Source of the DNA: Actinomycetospora termitidis
GTDB taxonomy: Bacteria > Actinomycetota > Actinomycetes > Mycobacteriales > Pseudonocardiaceae
Length of the DNA stretch: 64,000 nt
NCBI RefSeq assembly: GCF_030286555.1
Contig: NZ_JASVWF010000001.1
Location: 558,001 to 622,000, forward strand
Reading direction: 5' to 3'
Shown here: positions 56,948-64,000 of the stretch, piece by piece
How positions within the stretch are numbered: position 1 is the stretch's first letter
Layout of the letters: each line of letters opens with the position of its first letter
Position numbers and translations under genes: made by a program
The notes under the pieces: model-generated
The model's input: the letters and a program-made list of their open reading frames with translations, nothing else
What the model was told of the DNA's origin: nothing
Databases searched by the model: none

Positions 56948-57030
56948 CCCCTGCCGTCGGGCCGGGAGGCCGCGGTGTGCTCGTCCCGGGTCGGCCGGCG
57001 GTCGGTCGGACGGGCGTCGGAGGGAGCGAC

Positions 57031-57450
57031 ATGGACCGGGTGAGCTGGGTCCGGATCACCGGAGCGGTGGCTGTGATCGGTGCGGTGTGCTGGGCCGTCA
57101 AGTGGGCGGCGATCGGAGCTCAGGGCTCCTCCGGGAGCGCGGTCGACGTCTCTGCGTTCGTGCTCGGCCTGGTCGGCATCGTCGTCGGTTCGTGCTCGGC
57201 GTCGCTGCGTCTCACCGCAGGTCGTGGCTCCGCGGCGACGGCGGTGGCCTGCGTGCTGGGCGCGGTGGTCACCTTCCTCCTGGTGCCGGTCCTGTCGACC
57301 GTCTCCGAGGCCGTGTTCGGGGCGGGGACCTTCCTCGGCGGCGAGGCAGGCCTGATGGTCCTGGCCCTGCTCGCGGTCGTGGTCGGGCTGAGCGGGTTCT
57401 GGACCGCACCCTCCGGGTCGGCCTCCCGCCGCGCGGCGGGGGTGGCGTGA
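57031..57450 (+). CDS. Four-span membrane protein, uncharacterised
   Basis: Encodes 139 residues from ATG 57031 behind GGAGGGAG. Four hydrophobic segments are visible: VRITGAVAVIGAVCWAVKW, VSAFVLGLVGIVVGSCSASL, TAVACVLGAVVTFLLVPVL and GGEAGLMVLALLAVVVGLSGFW. No motif is recognised. Its TGA overlaps the next ATG by one base, so the two genes are coupled. It diverges from the histidine kinase operon by 143 bases and may be its target. Confidence 0.75.
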   Translation: MDRVSWVRITGAVAVIGAVCWAVKWAAIGAQGSSGSAVDVSAFVLGLVGIVVGSCSASLRLTAGRGSAATAVACVLGAVVTFLLVPVLSTVSEAVFGAGTFLGGEAGLMVLALLAVVVGLSGFWTAPSGSASRRAAGVA

Positions 57451-58004
57451 TGCTCCCGATCCGACCGTGCGGGTGCGGGACCGTGCAGCCCCCGGACTCC
57501 GGGAACGTCGACGCCGAGGACGTCGAGGCGTCGGACGATCCGACCCTGGAGGCCCTGCTCGCCCACCCCTTCGTCGGTACCTACCGCACGATGCTGCGTG
57601 CCGCGGCCGCCCAGGTCCGCCGGGCGGACGCGGAGCGGGCACTCGCGCGCGAGAAGCTCGCAGGGCTGCGGGCGGTGACGGAGGCCTTCGCCGCGGGAGC
57701 GACGTCGGCGACGACCCCGCGGGGCGGCAACGAGTCGGCGCAGAGCGCGGCGCAGGCGCTGCAGGAGTGCATGGACGCCCTCGACGAGTGCGGGTCCCGC
57801 CACGCCGGCGAGGGCGACGCGGCCCTGGTCCTGTGCGCCGCGCAGTACACGGCGTGCATCGCGACGATCGTCATCCACGGTCCGTCCGGAGGCGGTGGTG
57901 GTCGCCCGCCGAGCCGCCCGCCGTTGGCGACCGTGCTGCAGGCCGACGCGGAGCTCGAGGACCCGGCGGGGTATCCGTGGGCGGTCGACCACGGCCGCCG
58001 ATAG
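57450..58004 (+). CDS. Cysteine-containing helical protein, uncharacterised
   Basis: Encodes 184 residues, translationally coupled to the preceding membrane protein (TGATG). Cysteines occur as CGC near residue 8, then in AQALQECMDALDECGSRHAGEGDAALVLCAAQYTACIATIVI, spaced C-x6-C-x13-C-x7-C along predicted helices, which could form disulfides or bind a metal. No signal peptide is seen. The C-terminus is a Gly/Pro linker and an acidic end. No family can be named. Confidence 0.7.
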   Translation: MLPIRPCGCGTVQPPDSGNVDAEDVEASDDPTLEALLAHPFVGTYRTMLRAAAAQVRRADAERALAREKLAGLRAVTEAFAAGATSATTPRGGNESAQSAAQALQECMDALDECGSRHAGEGDAALVLCAAQYTACIATIVIHGPSGGGGGRPPSRPPLATVLQADAELEDPAGYPWAVDHGRR

Positions 58005-58043
58005 GGCCCGATCGGGATGTATCGCGTCCTCTCGTGTCAGCGC

Positions 58044-58067
58044 TAGACGGGGGTAGAGAGCGCGATC
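58044..58067. repeat. 24-base direct repeat, right copy
   Basis: It starts TAGACGGG and continues GGTAGAGAGCGCGATC; two mismatches with 54239-54262, at positions seven and eight. It lies 40 bases after the Cys-containing gene. Confidence 0.7.
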
Positions 58068-58173
58068 CGCACCATAGATCCCGGCGACCGGTCCGACGAT
58101 GGCGATCTGCTCGCATGGGGTGGGAGTGAGGCGCCATCGTCGACCGGGGCGCTGGTGACAGGGCAGCGACGAT

Positions 58174-58189
58174 GTGGCAAATCTGCCAC
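58174..58189. terminator. Short perfect hairpin between convergent genes
   Basis: GTGGCA (58174-58179) pairs with TGCCAC (58184-58189) around loop AATC, 35 bases beyond the TetR gene stop. It may terminate either convergent gene. Confidence 0.4.
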
Positions 58190-58223
58190 TGGATGACAGC
58201 AACGACGCTTCGCTGCCACGACC

Positions 58224-58847
58224 TCAGACCCGTCGGAGGGCGTCGAGGCCCGGCCAGACGACGGCCATGAGCATGTCCGCGAGCAGGTCGGCCGGCTCCT
58301 GCTCCCCTGGGGCGTGGTCCCCGCCCAGCCACCAGTCGGCCAGGCCCTCCGCGGCGCCGACGAGGGTGTGGGCGATCGGTTCCGCAGCCTCCACGGACCC
58401 GCCGAGCTCCGCGGCGAGCAGCTCCGCAGCACGGATGACGATGCTGCGCCGGGCCGCGTCGACCGGACCGGCGAACTCGCCGGTGGACGCCTGCCGGTAC
58501 AGGACCGTCCAGCCCTGCCGGTGCGTGGTGACCGCACGGAAGAAGGCCCGCAGCGCCCGGCGGAGCCGCTGCTGCGCGCCGTCCTCGCCCGACGAGCCGT
58601 CGGGGAGGACCGCCGCCGTCATCGACGACATCAACCGGTCGGCCTCGCGGGCCAGGCACGCGGCGAACAGCTCGTCCTTCGTCCCGCCGTGCGCGTAGAC
58701 CGACGGCTTCGACACCCCGGCCCGGGCGGCGATCGCGTCCATCGAGGCGCCGTGCAGGCCCTCCTCGGAGAACACCGCGATGGCCGCGTCGAGGACCTGC
58801 CGGCGACGCACCTCGGGGGCGAGGCGGCGACGCGTTCCGGTGGTCAC
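58224..58847 (-). CDS. TetR family transcriptional regulator
   Basis: Encodes 207 residues. The HTH is RRRQVLDAAIAVFSEEGLHGASMDAIAARAGVSKPSVYAHGGTKDELFAACLAREADRL, and the C-terminal domain is helical (TetR_C-like, HTLVGAAEGLADWWLGGD). GTG at 58847 lies six bases after TAGGTT (58854-58859, minus strand) and appears leaderless. It is divergent from the SCP2/acyl-CoA dehydrogenase pair and probably controls it through the repeat at 58861-58879. Confidence 0.93.
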   Translation of the reverse strand: MTTGTRRRLAPEVRRRQVLDAAIAVFSEEGLHGASMDAIAARAGVSKPSVYAHGGTKDELFAACLAREADRLMSSMTAAVLPDGSSGEDGAQQRLRRALRAFFRAVTTHRQGWTVLYRQASTGEFAGPVDAARRSIVIRAAELLAAELGGSVEAAEPIAHTLVGAAEGLADWWLGGDHAPGEQEPADLLADMLMAVVWPGLDALRRV

Positions 58848-58879
58848 GGTTGCAACCTATCTACTCCTGCGTAAAGTAG
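58848..58879. promoter_or_regulatory. Candidate TetR operator in the tetR/SCP2 divergent region
   Basis: CTACT (58861-58865) and AGTAG (58875-58879) are perfect arms with a nine-base spacer, and GGTTGCAACC (58848-58857) is a perfect palindrome overlapping the tetR -10 box. Confidence 0.5.
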
Positions 58880-58938
58880 CGAGTGAACGCGGGACCGTTG
58901 GTACCTGACACCCGCCCCCTCACACCGGAGTGGAGACC

Positions 58939-59478
58939 GTGGCCGAGAAGATCGACGTCAACGAGCTGGGTCGCAGCGTCGACCTCAAGAAGCTCTCCTC
59001 CGACGAGCTCGTCGCCGTGATGCGCGACGCGCTGGCCGAGCCCGAGGGCGCGAAGACGGTGGACGCCTCGGTGTTCGCGCGGCTGGTCAAGGGCGCGAGC
59101 AAGGCCCAGCTCGAGGCGATCATGACCTCGGACGCCCGCCGCCCCGTCATCGACGCGATCTTCGGGCGGATGAGCGAGTTCTACTCGTCGAAGGGTGCGA
59201 GCTCGAAGCGCCAGGTCGTGCACTGGCACGTCACCGGCGCCCCGGGCGGTGGCAGCGACGACTACCAGACCGCCATGCAGCACGGCGTCTGCACCGTCTC
59301 CACCACCCTCGACGAGGAGCCGCGCACCGAGCTGTTCATGAACGGCACGGAGTTCCTCAAGGTCGTCACGAACAACGCCAACCCGATCACGCTGTTCATG
59401 ACCCGCAAGCTCAAGGTCTCCGGCGACGTCGGGTTCGCCACCGCTCTGCAGAAGATGTTCACGATCCCCTCGGCCTGA
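58939..59478 (+). CDS. SCP2 sterol/lipid-carrier domain protein
   Basis: Encodes 179 residues. The N-terminal part is helical (VNELGRSVDLKKLSSDELVAVMRDAL). The C-terminal SCP2 fold has RQVVHWHVTGAPGGGSDDYQTAMQHGVCTVSTTLDEEPRTELFMNGTEFLKVVTNNANPITLFMTRKLKVSGDVGFATALQKMF. SCP2 domains bind lipids or acyl-CoA. GTG at 58939 has GGAG eight bases upstream; GTG at 58930 overlaps that site. It lies 11 bases before an acyl-CoA dehydrogenase gene, so it likely presents lipid substrate to that pathway. Confidence 0.88.
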   Translation: MAEKIDVNELGRSVDLKKLSSDELVAVMRDALAEPEGAKTVDASVFARLVKGASKAQLEAIMTSDARRPVIDAIFGRMSEFYSSKGASSKRQVVHWHVTGAPGGGSDDYQTAMQHGVCTVSTTLDEEPRTELFMNGTEFLKVVTNNANPITLFMTRKLKVSGDVGFATALQKMFTIPSA

Positions 59479-59489
59479 AGGCGCTCACC

Positions 59490-60701
59490 ATGACTTTCTC
59501 GATGGAACTGTCCGAGGAGCACACCGACCTGCGGGACTGGGCCCACGGCTTCGCCGCCGAGGTGATCCGCCCCGCGGCCGAGGAGTGGGACGAGCGCGAG
59601 GCGACCCCGTGGCCCGTCCTGCAGGAGGCCGCGAAGATCGAGCTCTACAACTTCGAGACGCTCGCGTCCTTCTGGGGCGACGAGACCGGCCTCTCGCTGC
59701 CGATCGTCAACGAGGAGCTCTTCTGGGGCGACGGCGGCATCGGCATGGCCATCTTCGGCACCACGCTCGCGGTCGCGGGCATCTTCTCCTCCGGCACCCC
59801 CGAGCAGATGGTCGAGTGGATCCCGCAGTGCTACGGCGACGTCGACGACGTCAAGGTGGCGGCGTTCTGCTCCTCGGAGCCGGAGTCTGGCTCCGACGTC
59901 GGGGCGATGCGCACCAAGGCCGTGTACGACGAGGCCAGGGACCAGTGGACGATCTCCGGCGCCAAGGCGTGGGCCACCAACGGCGGGATCGCGAACATCC
60001 ACGTGGTCCAGGCCGTCGTCGACCCGTCGCTGGGCACCCGCGGCCAGGCCGGCTTCGTCATCCCGCCGAACACGCCGGGCCTGGAGTCGACGCGCAAGAT
60101 CAAGAAGATGGGGCTGCGGGCGTCGCACACCGCGGACGTCTTCCTCGACGACGTCGTCGTTCCCGGCTCCTGCCTGCTCGGCGGTAAGGAGAAGCTCGAC
60201 GAGCGCCTCGCGAGGGCCCGGGAGGGACAGAAGTCCAAGGGCTCGGCGGCCATGCAGACCTTCGAGCTGTCCCGCCCGACCGTGGGTTCGCAGGCCATCG
60301 GCATCGCCCGGGGCGCCTACGAGTACGCGTTGGAGTACGCGAAGGGCCGGGAGACGTTCGGCCGGCCCATCATCGACAACCAGTCGATCGCGTTCACCCT
60401 CGCCGACATGAAGACCGAGATCGACGCCGCCCGCCTGCTGGTCTGGCGGGCCGCCTGGATGGGGCGCAACGGCGTGCCGTTCGAGGCGGGCGAGGGGTCG
60501 ATGTCCAAGCTCAAGGCCGGCCGCGTCGCGGTGTGGGTCACCGAGCGGGCCATCCAGATCCTCGGGGGCGCGGGCTACTCGCGCGAGCACCCGGTGGAGC
60601 GCATGCACCGCGACTCGAAGATCTACGACATCTTCGAGGGCACCGAGCAGATCCAGCAGCTCGTCATCGCCCGCTCGATCTCCGGTCGCCACATCGCCTG
60701 A
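59490..60701 (+). CDS. Acyl-CoA dehydrogenase
   Basis: Encodes 403 residues. It has FCSSEPESGSDVGAMRTKA and the FAD-contact ISGAKAWATNGGIANIHVV, KKMGLRASHTADVFLDDVVVP, and the C-terminal RAIQILGGAGYSREHPVERMHRDSKIYDIFEGTEQIQQLVIA with the catalytic Glu in FEGTEQ. Substrate chain length is unknown. GAAGG precedes ATG 59490. It is paired with the SCP2 gene under the likely control of the divergent TetR. A GC-rich hairpin at 60709-60739 closes it. Confidence 0.94.
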   Translation: MTFSMELSEEHTDLRDWAHGFAAEVIRPAAEEWDEREATPWPVLQEAAKIELYNFETLASFWGDETGLSLPIVNEELFWGDGGIGMAIFGTTLAVAGIFSSGTPEQMVEWIPQCYGDVDDVKVAAFCSSEPESGSDVGAMRTKAVYDEARDQWTISGAKAWATNGGIANIHVVQAVVDPSLGTRGQAGFVIPPNTPGLESTRKIKKMGLRASHTADVFLDDVVVPGSCLLGGKEKLDERLARAREGQKSKGSAAMQTFELSRPTVGSQAIGIARGAYEYALEYAKGRETFGRPIIDNQSIAFTLADMKTEIDAARLLVWRAAWMGRNGVPFEAGEGSMSKLKAGRVAVWVTERAIQILGGAGYSREHPVERMHRDSKIYDIFEGTEQIQQLVIARSISGRHIA

Positions 60702-60708
60702 ACGACCC

Positions 60709-60739
60709 GCCCCGTCCGCCCGAGGGGGGCGGGCGGGGC
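60709..60739 (+). terminator. Terminator after the SCP2-linked acyl-CoA dehydrogenase
   Basis: GCCCCGTCCGCCC (60709-60721) pairs with GGGCGGGCGGGGC (60727-60739), one G-U mismatch, five-base loop. Confidence 0.8.
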
Positions 60740-60748
60740 ACCCCTCCG

Positions 60749-60806
60749 AGAGCAATGCTCTTGACGAGAGCAGTGCACTCGCCCAAGATGTGAGCACTGC
60801 TCTCAC
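60749..60806 (+). promoter_or_regulatory. Promoter embedded in three GAGCA-N-TGCTC operators
   Basis: GAGCA-A-TGCTC at 60750-60760, GAGCA-G-TGCAC at 60768-60778 and GAGCA-C-TGCTC at 60792-60802. Between them are a -35 TTGACG (60761-60766), a 17-base spacer and a -10 CAAGAT (60784-60789). The outer sites extend to AGAGCA-A-TGCTCT and GTGAG-CACTGCT-CTCAC. A bound repressor would cover the promoter. Confidence 0.6.
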
Positions 60807-60823
60807 AGTGCTCGGAGGTCGGG

Positions 60824-61393
60824 ATGTCGGGTCGGGTCGTGCCGGTGGTCGCCGGGGCGCTGTTCGTCGTCTACCCGGCCCTGCGTCCATGGGGGGACGC
60901 GACGACGGCGGGGATGGCGGACGCCTTCGCGTCGCCGCTGTGGCTCGTCGCGCATCTGGCGGCGGTCGCCGGGTTCGTGCTGGTCGGGCTCGGGCTCCGG
61001 TCGTACGGGCGGTCCGCGGAGACGGTGTGTTGGGTCGGCGTCGCGCTGGTCCTGCCGTACTACGGCGCGGAGGTCTTCGCGCTGCACGCGCTCGGGGAGC
61101 GCATGACCGGGGACGCCCTGGCGGCGACCGCGGAGGCGATCCGGCTCGGCCCGGTGGCCGCGACGTTGTTCGCGGTGGGCCTGGTGGCCCTGGCGGTCGC
61201 TGCGGTGCTCGTGGCGGTCCGGGATCGGACGGCCGTCGTGTTCGCCGTCGCGATGGTGGCGTTCCTGCCGCAGTTCTTCGCCCCGCCGGCGGTGCGGATC
61301 GCGCACGGGATCGTCCTCGGCCTGGGCCTGGCGCTCCTCGCGGTGCCGCATCGCTCCCCGGTCGGGCGGGAGGCGCTCACCGCCAGCGCGTGA
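60824..61393 (+). CDS. Multi-span membrane protein, uncharacterised
   Basis: Encodes 189 residues with about six hydrophobic segments (VVPVVAGALFVVYPAL, PLWLVAHLAAVAGFVLVGLGL, TVCWVGVALVLPYYGAEVFAL, LGPVAATLFAVGLVALAVAAVLVAV, TAVVFAVAMVAFLPQFF, VRIAHGIVLGLGLALLAVP). It has no recognised domain. GGAGG precedes ATG 60824. It is the only gene behind the triple-operator promoter, and no regulator gene is next to it. Its last 17 bases overlap the convergent gene. Confidence 0.75.
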   Translation: MSGRVVPVVAGALFVVYPALRPWGDATTAGMADAFASPLWLVAHLAAVAGFVLVGLGLRSYGRSAETVCWVGVALVLPYYGAEVFALHALGERMTGDALAATAEAIRLGPVAATLFAVGLVALAVAAVLVAVRDRTAVVFAVAMVAFLPQFFAPPAVRIAHGIVLGLGLALLAVPHRSPVGREALTASA

Positions 61394-61991
61394 GGCCCTC
61401 GCCGTCGAGCAGGTCGTACGCCGGCGTCCTCCCGCACGCACCTGCGGCCAGGGCGAGCGCCGGGCCGCGGACGGTCTCGCCCTCGCCCCACGTGAAGTCG
61501 ACGTCGTCGGCCTCCAGACGGATCCCGTCCAGGCGGCCGCGGGTCAGGAAGACGCCCACCGCCCGCGGCGTCGTCAGGAACTCCAGGGCCGGCAGGACGT
61601 GCGCGGGATCGACGTGATCGACGGCGGGCGGCTCGACGGCCCACCGGATGTCGAGGGTGTGGACGAGGACGTCCGTCAGGGGTGCCTCGAGGGGGAGCCC
61701 CGGCGGGTGGAACGTCGAGTCGGCGTTCGCCTCGAGGACGTCGATCAGGTCACCCGGCGCCCGCCGTCCGAGCGTCCTCGCCCACACGTCCATGGCGCCC
61801 GCCGGTCCGCGGTGCCGGAGCATCGACACCGCCATGCGCGGCATCGAGACCTCGAACGGTGTCACCAGGTGCGCGAGCACCTCGCGCGTGCGCCATCCGG
61901 TGCAGAGGCTGGGGCGGGACCACGCGTCGAGATCGAGCGTGCGGAGGTGGCGCGCCGTAGCCAGGCGTTGGTCCCGGAGGAGTTCCTTCAC
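61377..61991 (-). CDS. Mycothiol-dependent maleylpyruvate isomerase family enzyme
   Basis: Encodes 204 residues of the DinB/MDMPI fold: VKELLRDQRLATARHLRTLDLDAWSRPSLCTGWRTREVLAHLVTPFEVSMPRM is the typical opening with the metal-site His in VLAHLV. LTDVLVHTLDIRWAVEPPAV supplies a second His-containing helix, and LLDGEGLTRWR ends the protein. Members use mycothiol or act as uncharacterised thiol transferases. GTG at 61991 is seven bases after TAGAGT (61999-62004, minus strand), so it appears leaderless. It overlaps the preceding convergent gene by 17 bases. Confidence 0.85.
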   Translation of the reverse strand: MKELLRDQRLATARHLRTLDLDAWSRPSLCTGWRTREVLAHLVTPFEVSMPRMAVSMLRHRGPAGAMDVWARTLGRRAPGDLIDVLEANADSTFHPPGLPLEAPLTDVLVHTLDIRWAVEPPAVDHVDPAHVLPALEFLTTPRAVGVFLTRGRLDGIRLEADDVDFTWGEGETVRGPALALAAGACGRTPAYDLLDGEGLTRWR

Positions 61992-62099
61992 ATCGGCAAC
62001 TCTATGGTCCTGACGTCGTACCAGGGAAGCCGTAGGTTTCTCGAAGGAGACGCCGGGCACAGGAGTGACACGACCTGTCGTCGGGAAGGGACGTGCCCC

Positions 62100-63320
62100 A
62101 TGGCCATCGAGACTCCGATCGCCGATCCGTCGGGGGCGCCGCACCAGCTGACCGAGGCGCTGGGCACCGACTACTTCTCGGTGCGCTCCCGCTTCACCCC
62201 GAAGCAGTGGGACACGTTCATGGCGGTGCGACGGTTCGTCGACCACGAGGTGCTGCCCGCGGCATCGGAGGCCTGGGACGCGGCGCAGATGTCGTGGGAC
62301 GTGATCAACAAGCTGCCGCCACTCGGCATCGTCGGTGACGACATCGCGGGCAACGGCTGCCCGGGGCTCGACCCGTTGTCGTGCGGCCTGGTGGCGATGG
62401 AGCTCGCTCGCGGCGACGGCAGCCTCGCCACCTTCTTCGCGGTGCAGTCCGGACTGGCCATGAAGGCCATCGACATGCTCGGGTCGGACGAGCAGCGGGC
62501 GCGGTTCCTGCCGGGCATGGCGCGCCTGGAGACGATCGGTGCCTTCGGACTGACCGAGCCCGACCACGGGTCCGACTCGGTGGCGCTCGAGACCACGGCG
62601 CGCCGGGACGGCGACGACTGGATCCTCGACGGGGCGAAGCGGTGGATCGGCAACGGGTCGGTCGCGCACCGCACCGTGGTCTGGGCCCGCAACACCGACT
62701 CGGGGGACGTGCACGGCTTCGTCGTCGACACCACGACCCCGGGCTACGAGGCGTCGGTGATCCCGCGCAAGGGGTCGATGCGGTCGGTGTGGCAGGCCGA
62801 CATCCGCCTCGACGGCGTCCGCGTCCCCGAGTCCGACCGGCTGCCCGGCGCGGAGACCTTCCGCGACACCGGCCGCGTCCTCGCGACCACGCGCGGCACG
62901 TGCGCGTGGATCGCGCTGGGGCACGCGACCGCGGGCTACGACGCCGCACTGCGCTACACCCTCGAGCGCACACAGTTCGGCAAGCCGCTCGCCGCACTCC
63001 AGATCGTCCAGCAGCGGCTGGTGAAGATGCTCGCCGAGCTGACCGGCATGCAGCTCTACTGCATACAGATCGCCGGGCTCGCCGAGCAGGGCGACATCTC
63101 CCCGACCATCGCCGGGCTGGCGAAGATGAACAACACCTCGAAGGCGCGCTGGATCCTGTCCGAGGCCCGCGACCTGCTGGGCGGCAACGGCATCCTGCTC
63201 GACAACCACGTCATGCGGCACATGGCCGACATCGAGTCGGTGCACACCTTCGAGGGCACCGAGACGATCCAGACGCTCATCGTCGGGCGGGAGATCACCG
63301 GGCTGTCGGCCTTCACCTGA
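62100..63320 (+). CDS. Acyl-CoA dehydrogenase, glutaryl-CoA dehydrogenase-like
   Basis: Encodes 406 residues. It shows TIGAFGLTEPDHGSDSVALETTARR, ILDGAKRWIGNGSVAHRTVVWARN, MRSVWQADIRLDGVRVPESDRLPGA and the catalytic-Glu segment RHMADIESVHTFEGTETIQTLIVGREITG. The overall pattern fits the glutaryl-CoA dehydrogenase branch, but the glutaryl-pocket residues were not verified. ATG at 62100 follows GGGAAGGGA. It ends six bases from the stop of the convergent DUF1707 gene. Confidence 0.88.
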   Translation: MAIETPIADPSGAPHQLTEALGTDYFSVRSRFTPKQWDTFMAVRRFVDHEVLPAASEAWDAAQMSWDVINKLPPLGIVGDDIAGNGCPGLDPLSCGLVAMELARGDGSLATFFAVQSGLAMKAIDMLGSDEQRARFLPGMARLETIGAFGLTEPDHGSDSVALETTARRDGDDWILDGAKRWIGNGSVAHRTVVWARNTDSGDVHGFVVDTTTPGYEASVIPRKGSMRSVWQADIRLDGVRVPESDRLPGAETFRDTGRVLATTRGTCAWIALGHATAGYDAALRYTLERTQFGKPLAALQIVQQRLVKMLAELTGMQLYCIQIAGLAEQGDISPTIAGLAKMNNTSKARWILSEARDLLGGNGILLDNHVMRHMADIESVHTFEGTETIQTLIVGREITGLSAFT

Positions 63321-63326
63321 GTCGGG

Positions 63327-64000
63327 TCACCGCCACCACTTCGGGCCCTTCACCTCGACCGACCCGAGGGCGACCTTCCCGGTCACGACGACGTGCGGGC
63401 GACCGGAGGCCCGCCCACCGCGCCGCTTGTCCTCGACGCTGCCCGCGGTCGCCGTGACGCCGTCGAGCGAGGCGCTGGCGGTCTCGGGCAACCGCAGCTC
63501 GACCGAGCCGAGGGTCATGTCGACGTCGATCTCCACGACGTCGTGATCGACGACCGCCTCGGTGAGGTCCAGCTCGGCCGAACCCATCCACCCGTCGATC
63601 TCGAGGCGACGCGGGACCGCCCACGCGCCCGAGCGCTTCACCGACGAGAGGGTGGCGTGCAGCGCGACGGTGCCGCTGGTGTCGCCTCCGGCGTAGGGGT
63701 CGCGCGGCGCCTGCCGACGCTCCCGGGACTCGGCCTCGGTGCGGGCGCGGGCCCGGTCCGGGTGCTCGAGCGGCAGGTCGAGCACGAGGGTGTTCAGCTC
63801 GCGGCGGGTGCGGGCGGCGATGGCGAGCCCGGAGCGGCGGTCGAACTCCAGGGTGTCGACGAGCCCGCGGTTCACCGCGTCCTGGAGCAGACCGACGATG
63901 TGCTCCCGGTCGTCGTGGCCGACGGGGAGGTCGGCCGGTGAGGGCGGCAGCTCCTCCCCGGCCGGCGGGCGAGGCCGGTCCTGCGGGGCCTCGCTACTGG
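63327..64000 (-). CDS. DUF1707 domain protein with adhesin-like C-terminus (N-terminus cut by window edge)
   Basis: The frame is open to the window end with no start codon, so the 5' end lies beyond. Residues near the edge form a DUF1707 domain: DDREHIVGLLQDAVNRGLVDTLEFDRRSGLAIAARTRRELNTLVLDLP. A charged linker leads to repeated short beta units with GSVELRLPETASASLDGVTATAGSVEDK and VTGKVALGSVEVKGPKWWR, like DUF4097/LiaF-type cell-wall-stress proteins. No membrane span is visible in the part seen. Function unknown. Confidence 0.8.
   Translation of the reverse strand, partial: SSEAPQDRPRPPAGEELPPSPADLPVGHDDREHIVGLLQDAVNRGLVDTLEFDRRSGLAIAARTRRELNTLVLDLPLEHPDRARARTEAESRERRQAPRDPYAGGDTSGTVALHATLSSVKRSGAWAVPRRLEIDGWMGSAELDLTEAVVDHDVVEIDVDMTLGSVELRLPETASASLDGVTATAGSVEDKRRGGRASGRPHVVVTGKVALGSVEVKGPKWWR

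Noticed and set aside
54902..57043. Plus-strand frame of 713 codons
   Set aside because: Antisense to the histidine kinase with its complete HisKA_3 and ATPase motifs.

Overview
The window is about 72-75 percent GC with dense, mostly short-gapped genes. Its families point to a mycothiol-producing, Pseudonocardia-like actinomycete of the order Pseudonocardiales: DUF6049, DUF5318, GT87, SigG-type ECF sigma factor, FadE5, mycothiol-dependent maleylpyruvate isomerase fold, DUF1206, DUF427. Many start codons sit 6-8 bases after a TANNNT box, the mark of leaderless transcripts common in this phylum. The genus is an inference from gene content, not a proven identification.

Region 1 (1-29.4 kb) is a conserved actinobacterial core block expected to lie close to the replication origin. 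A leftward operon runs NUDIX hydrolase, DUF6049 secreted protein, murJ lipid II flippase and a pseudokinase cut by the window edge. It is followed by the CCA-adding enzyme, a DxDxDG-repeat protein, an MFS exporter, YqgE/AlgH, small membrane proteins, DUF427, SdpI and leuS. A Vsr-like/AbiEi-type nuclease gene (15.5-16.5 kb) is bracketed by copies of a 45-base palindromic repeat. Then come padR-ino1, DUF5318, the bifunctional penicillin-binding protein ponA, a GT87 mannosyltransferase, a secreted Ala/Pro-rich protein, and the rpsF-ssb-rpsR-rplI operon. The block ends with dnaB, whose P-loop is split by a 403-residue class 3 intein carrying a LAGLIDADG endonuclease and two zinc-ribbon-like Cys clusters.

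Region 2 (29.4-46.9 kb) is accessory metabolism and transport. It holds a PLP-dependent D-cysteine desulfhydrase-like enzyme, a SigG-type sigma factor, two MFS transporters, CutA, an aldo/keto reductase, an SDR-DUF2867 protein, DoxX, a sugar-1,4-lactone oxidase, a FUSC-type membrane protein, a FadE5-type acyl-CoA dehydrogenase and argG.

Region 3 (47-54.2 kb) contains a GroES-like/VanW/DUF1206 operon with translationally coupled starts, a stand-alone AAA ATPase, and a two-gene redox cassette. The cassette is an AurF-type diiron N-oxygenase, with all seven metal ligands visible, followed 11 bases later by a 7Fe-ferredoxin/FAD reductase that probably supplies its electrons.

Region 4 (54.2-64 kb) has a NarL-type two-component system beside two uncharacterised genes, the whole set flanked by a 24-base near-identical direct repeat. 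A TetR/SCP2/acyl-CoA dehydrogenase cluster follows, then a membrane protein behind a promoter embedded in three copies of GAGCA-N-TGCTC. The window ends with a mycothiol-dependent enzyme, a glutaryl-CoA-dehydrogenase-like enzyme and a DUF1707 protein cut by the window edge.

Long palindromes lie at many gene ends. Two families (a 45-base unit, and a 43-base unit) recur with conserved loop sequence, so they are repeats as well as probable terminators. No rRNA, tRNA, CRISPR array, prophage or insertion sequence was recognised.
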